A stretch of DNA of 64,000 nt from Robiginitalea sp. SC105 (lineage in GTDB: Bacteria; Bacteroidota; Bacteroidia; Flavobacteriales; Flavobacteriaceae): NCBI RefSeq assembly GCF_014243345.1, contig NZ_JACLZF010000001.1:1910682-1974681 (forward strand), read 5' to 3'. Of the stretch, positions 63,667-64,000 are shown in pieces. The notes below the pieces were generated by a model. The model saw nothing but the letters and a program-made list of their open reading frames with translations, searched no databases and was not told where the DNA came from. Each line of letters begins with the position of its first letter. Position 1 is the stretch's first letter. The translations under genes and the position numbers were made by a program.

Positions 63667-64000
63667 TCAAAGCCCCTGGCCTGTTTCCGCGGCTGTGGAT
63701 CCCGGGGAGTCCGGGTCGGGGGCCGGTTTGTACGGGCCGTAGACGGCATCCCGGAATTTCTTGTGCAGGCGCACCGGGTCGTAGGGGAACAACTGCACAA
63801 ACAGCACGGCCGAGAGTTCGTTTACGGGGTCTATCCAGAACAGGGTACTGGCGGCCCCGTCCCAGAAGAATTCCCCTACTACCCCGTTGTTTTCCTCGGC
63901 ATTGGCCGGTGGGGCCACACGGACGGCAAAATCGATCCCAAACCCGACACTCCCTTTGCTGGGCAACCAGGAGCGTTCCTCCACGCTGTCCGGCAGGTGG
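63667..64000 (-). CDS. beta-lactamase class C-like serine hydrolase, C-terminal fragment (partial)
   Basis: The leftward frame is open from the right edge, reading HLPDSVEERSWLPSKGSVGFGIDFAVRV and ending at 63667. GFGIDFAVR, then GEFFWDGAASTLFWIDPVNELSAVLFVQLFP is the C-terminal half of a class C beta-lactamase/D-aminopeptidase-type fold, with WDGAAST at the place of the KTG/HxG motif. The SxxK and YxN motifs lie beyond the window. The gene is therefore partial at its 5' end. Confidence 0.85.
   Translation of the reverse strand, partial: HLPDSVEERSWLPSKGSVGFGIDFAVRVAPPANAEENNGVVGEFFWDGAASTLFWIDPVNELSAVLFVQLFPYDPVRLHKKFRDAVYGPYKPAPDPDSPGSTAAETGQGL

Overview
The window looks like a chromosomal segment of a GC-rich member of the Flavobacteriaceae (Bacteroidota). 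This is inferred from gene content: several protein families typical of that group (DUF2141, DUF2490, DUF4331 and DUF5916 proteins, LytS/LytTR systems with 2TM-domain proteins, 800-residue FtsX/MacB-type permeases ending in SLRTE, VPS10/BNR secreted proteins, a ThuA-PQQ dehydrogenase-cytochrome fusion), many Cys lipoproteins, and a near absence of Shine-Dalgarno sites. The base composition and gene style would suit a Robiginitalea-like marine organism, but the species is not proven by the sequence. No tRNA, rRNA, CRISPR array, insertion sequence or prophage was seen. No stretch longer than about 400 bases lacks a gene.

Layout. Positions 1-4.7 kb hold the end of a NUDIX hydrolase, a PBP4-type carboxypeptidase, a small conserved protein, OxyR divergent from a truncated dps remnant, a DUF2141 protein, a small membrane protein and a PaiB-like flavin protein. 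Positions 4.9-10.4 kb hold an alpha/beta hydrolase, then a LytS-type kinase with a C-terminal 2TM domain, three free 2TM proteins and a LytTR response regulator, and a LETM1-like protein on the other strand. Positions 10.5-18.7 kb hold a DUF4331 family split over two genes, a TPR lipoprotein, a glycosyltransferase, and a leftward sodC-ECF sigma-anti-sigma set with an alpha/beta hydrolase-OsmC fusion and a DUF2490 protein. Positions 18.7-30.7 kb hold secreted peptidases and hydrolases (S9, VPS10/BNR, SGNH, S10) mixed with a LytTR membrane regulator, a cupin protein and small membrane or lipoproteins.

The centre (30.8-50.1 kb) is the most striking part. It is a leftward run of nine genes: a periplasmic adaptor, an ABC ATPase, five paralogous permeases of about 800 residues, a second diverged ABC ATPase and a TolC-type outer membrane channel. 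A sigma-54 activator and its histidine kinase are transcribed divergently. The gap between the two sets carries a candidate -24/-12 promoter facing the transporter genes and two exactly adjacent 22-base copies of a dyad at enhancer distance. This reads as a phosphorylation-controlled, sigma-54-dependent envelope export or stress system with an unusually large permease set.

Positions 50.1-64 kb hold two secreted amidohydrolases, a DUF5916/CBM9 outer membrane protein following a GH3 glycosidase, a YceI protein, a sugar phosphate isomerase-like protein, a YdeI-like protein, a 1133-residue ThuA/PQQ-dehydrogenase/cytochrome c protein and the end of a class C beta-lactamase-like serine hydrolase that runs off the right edge.
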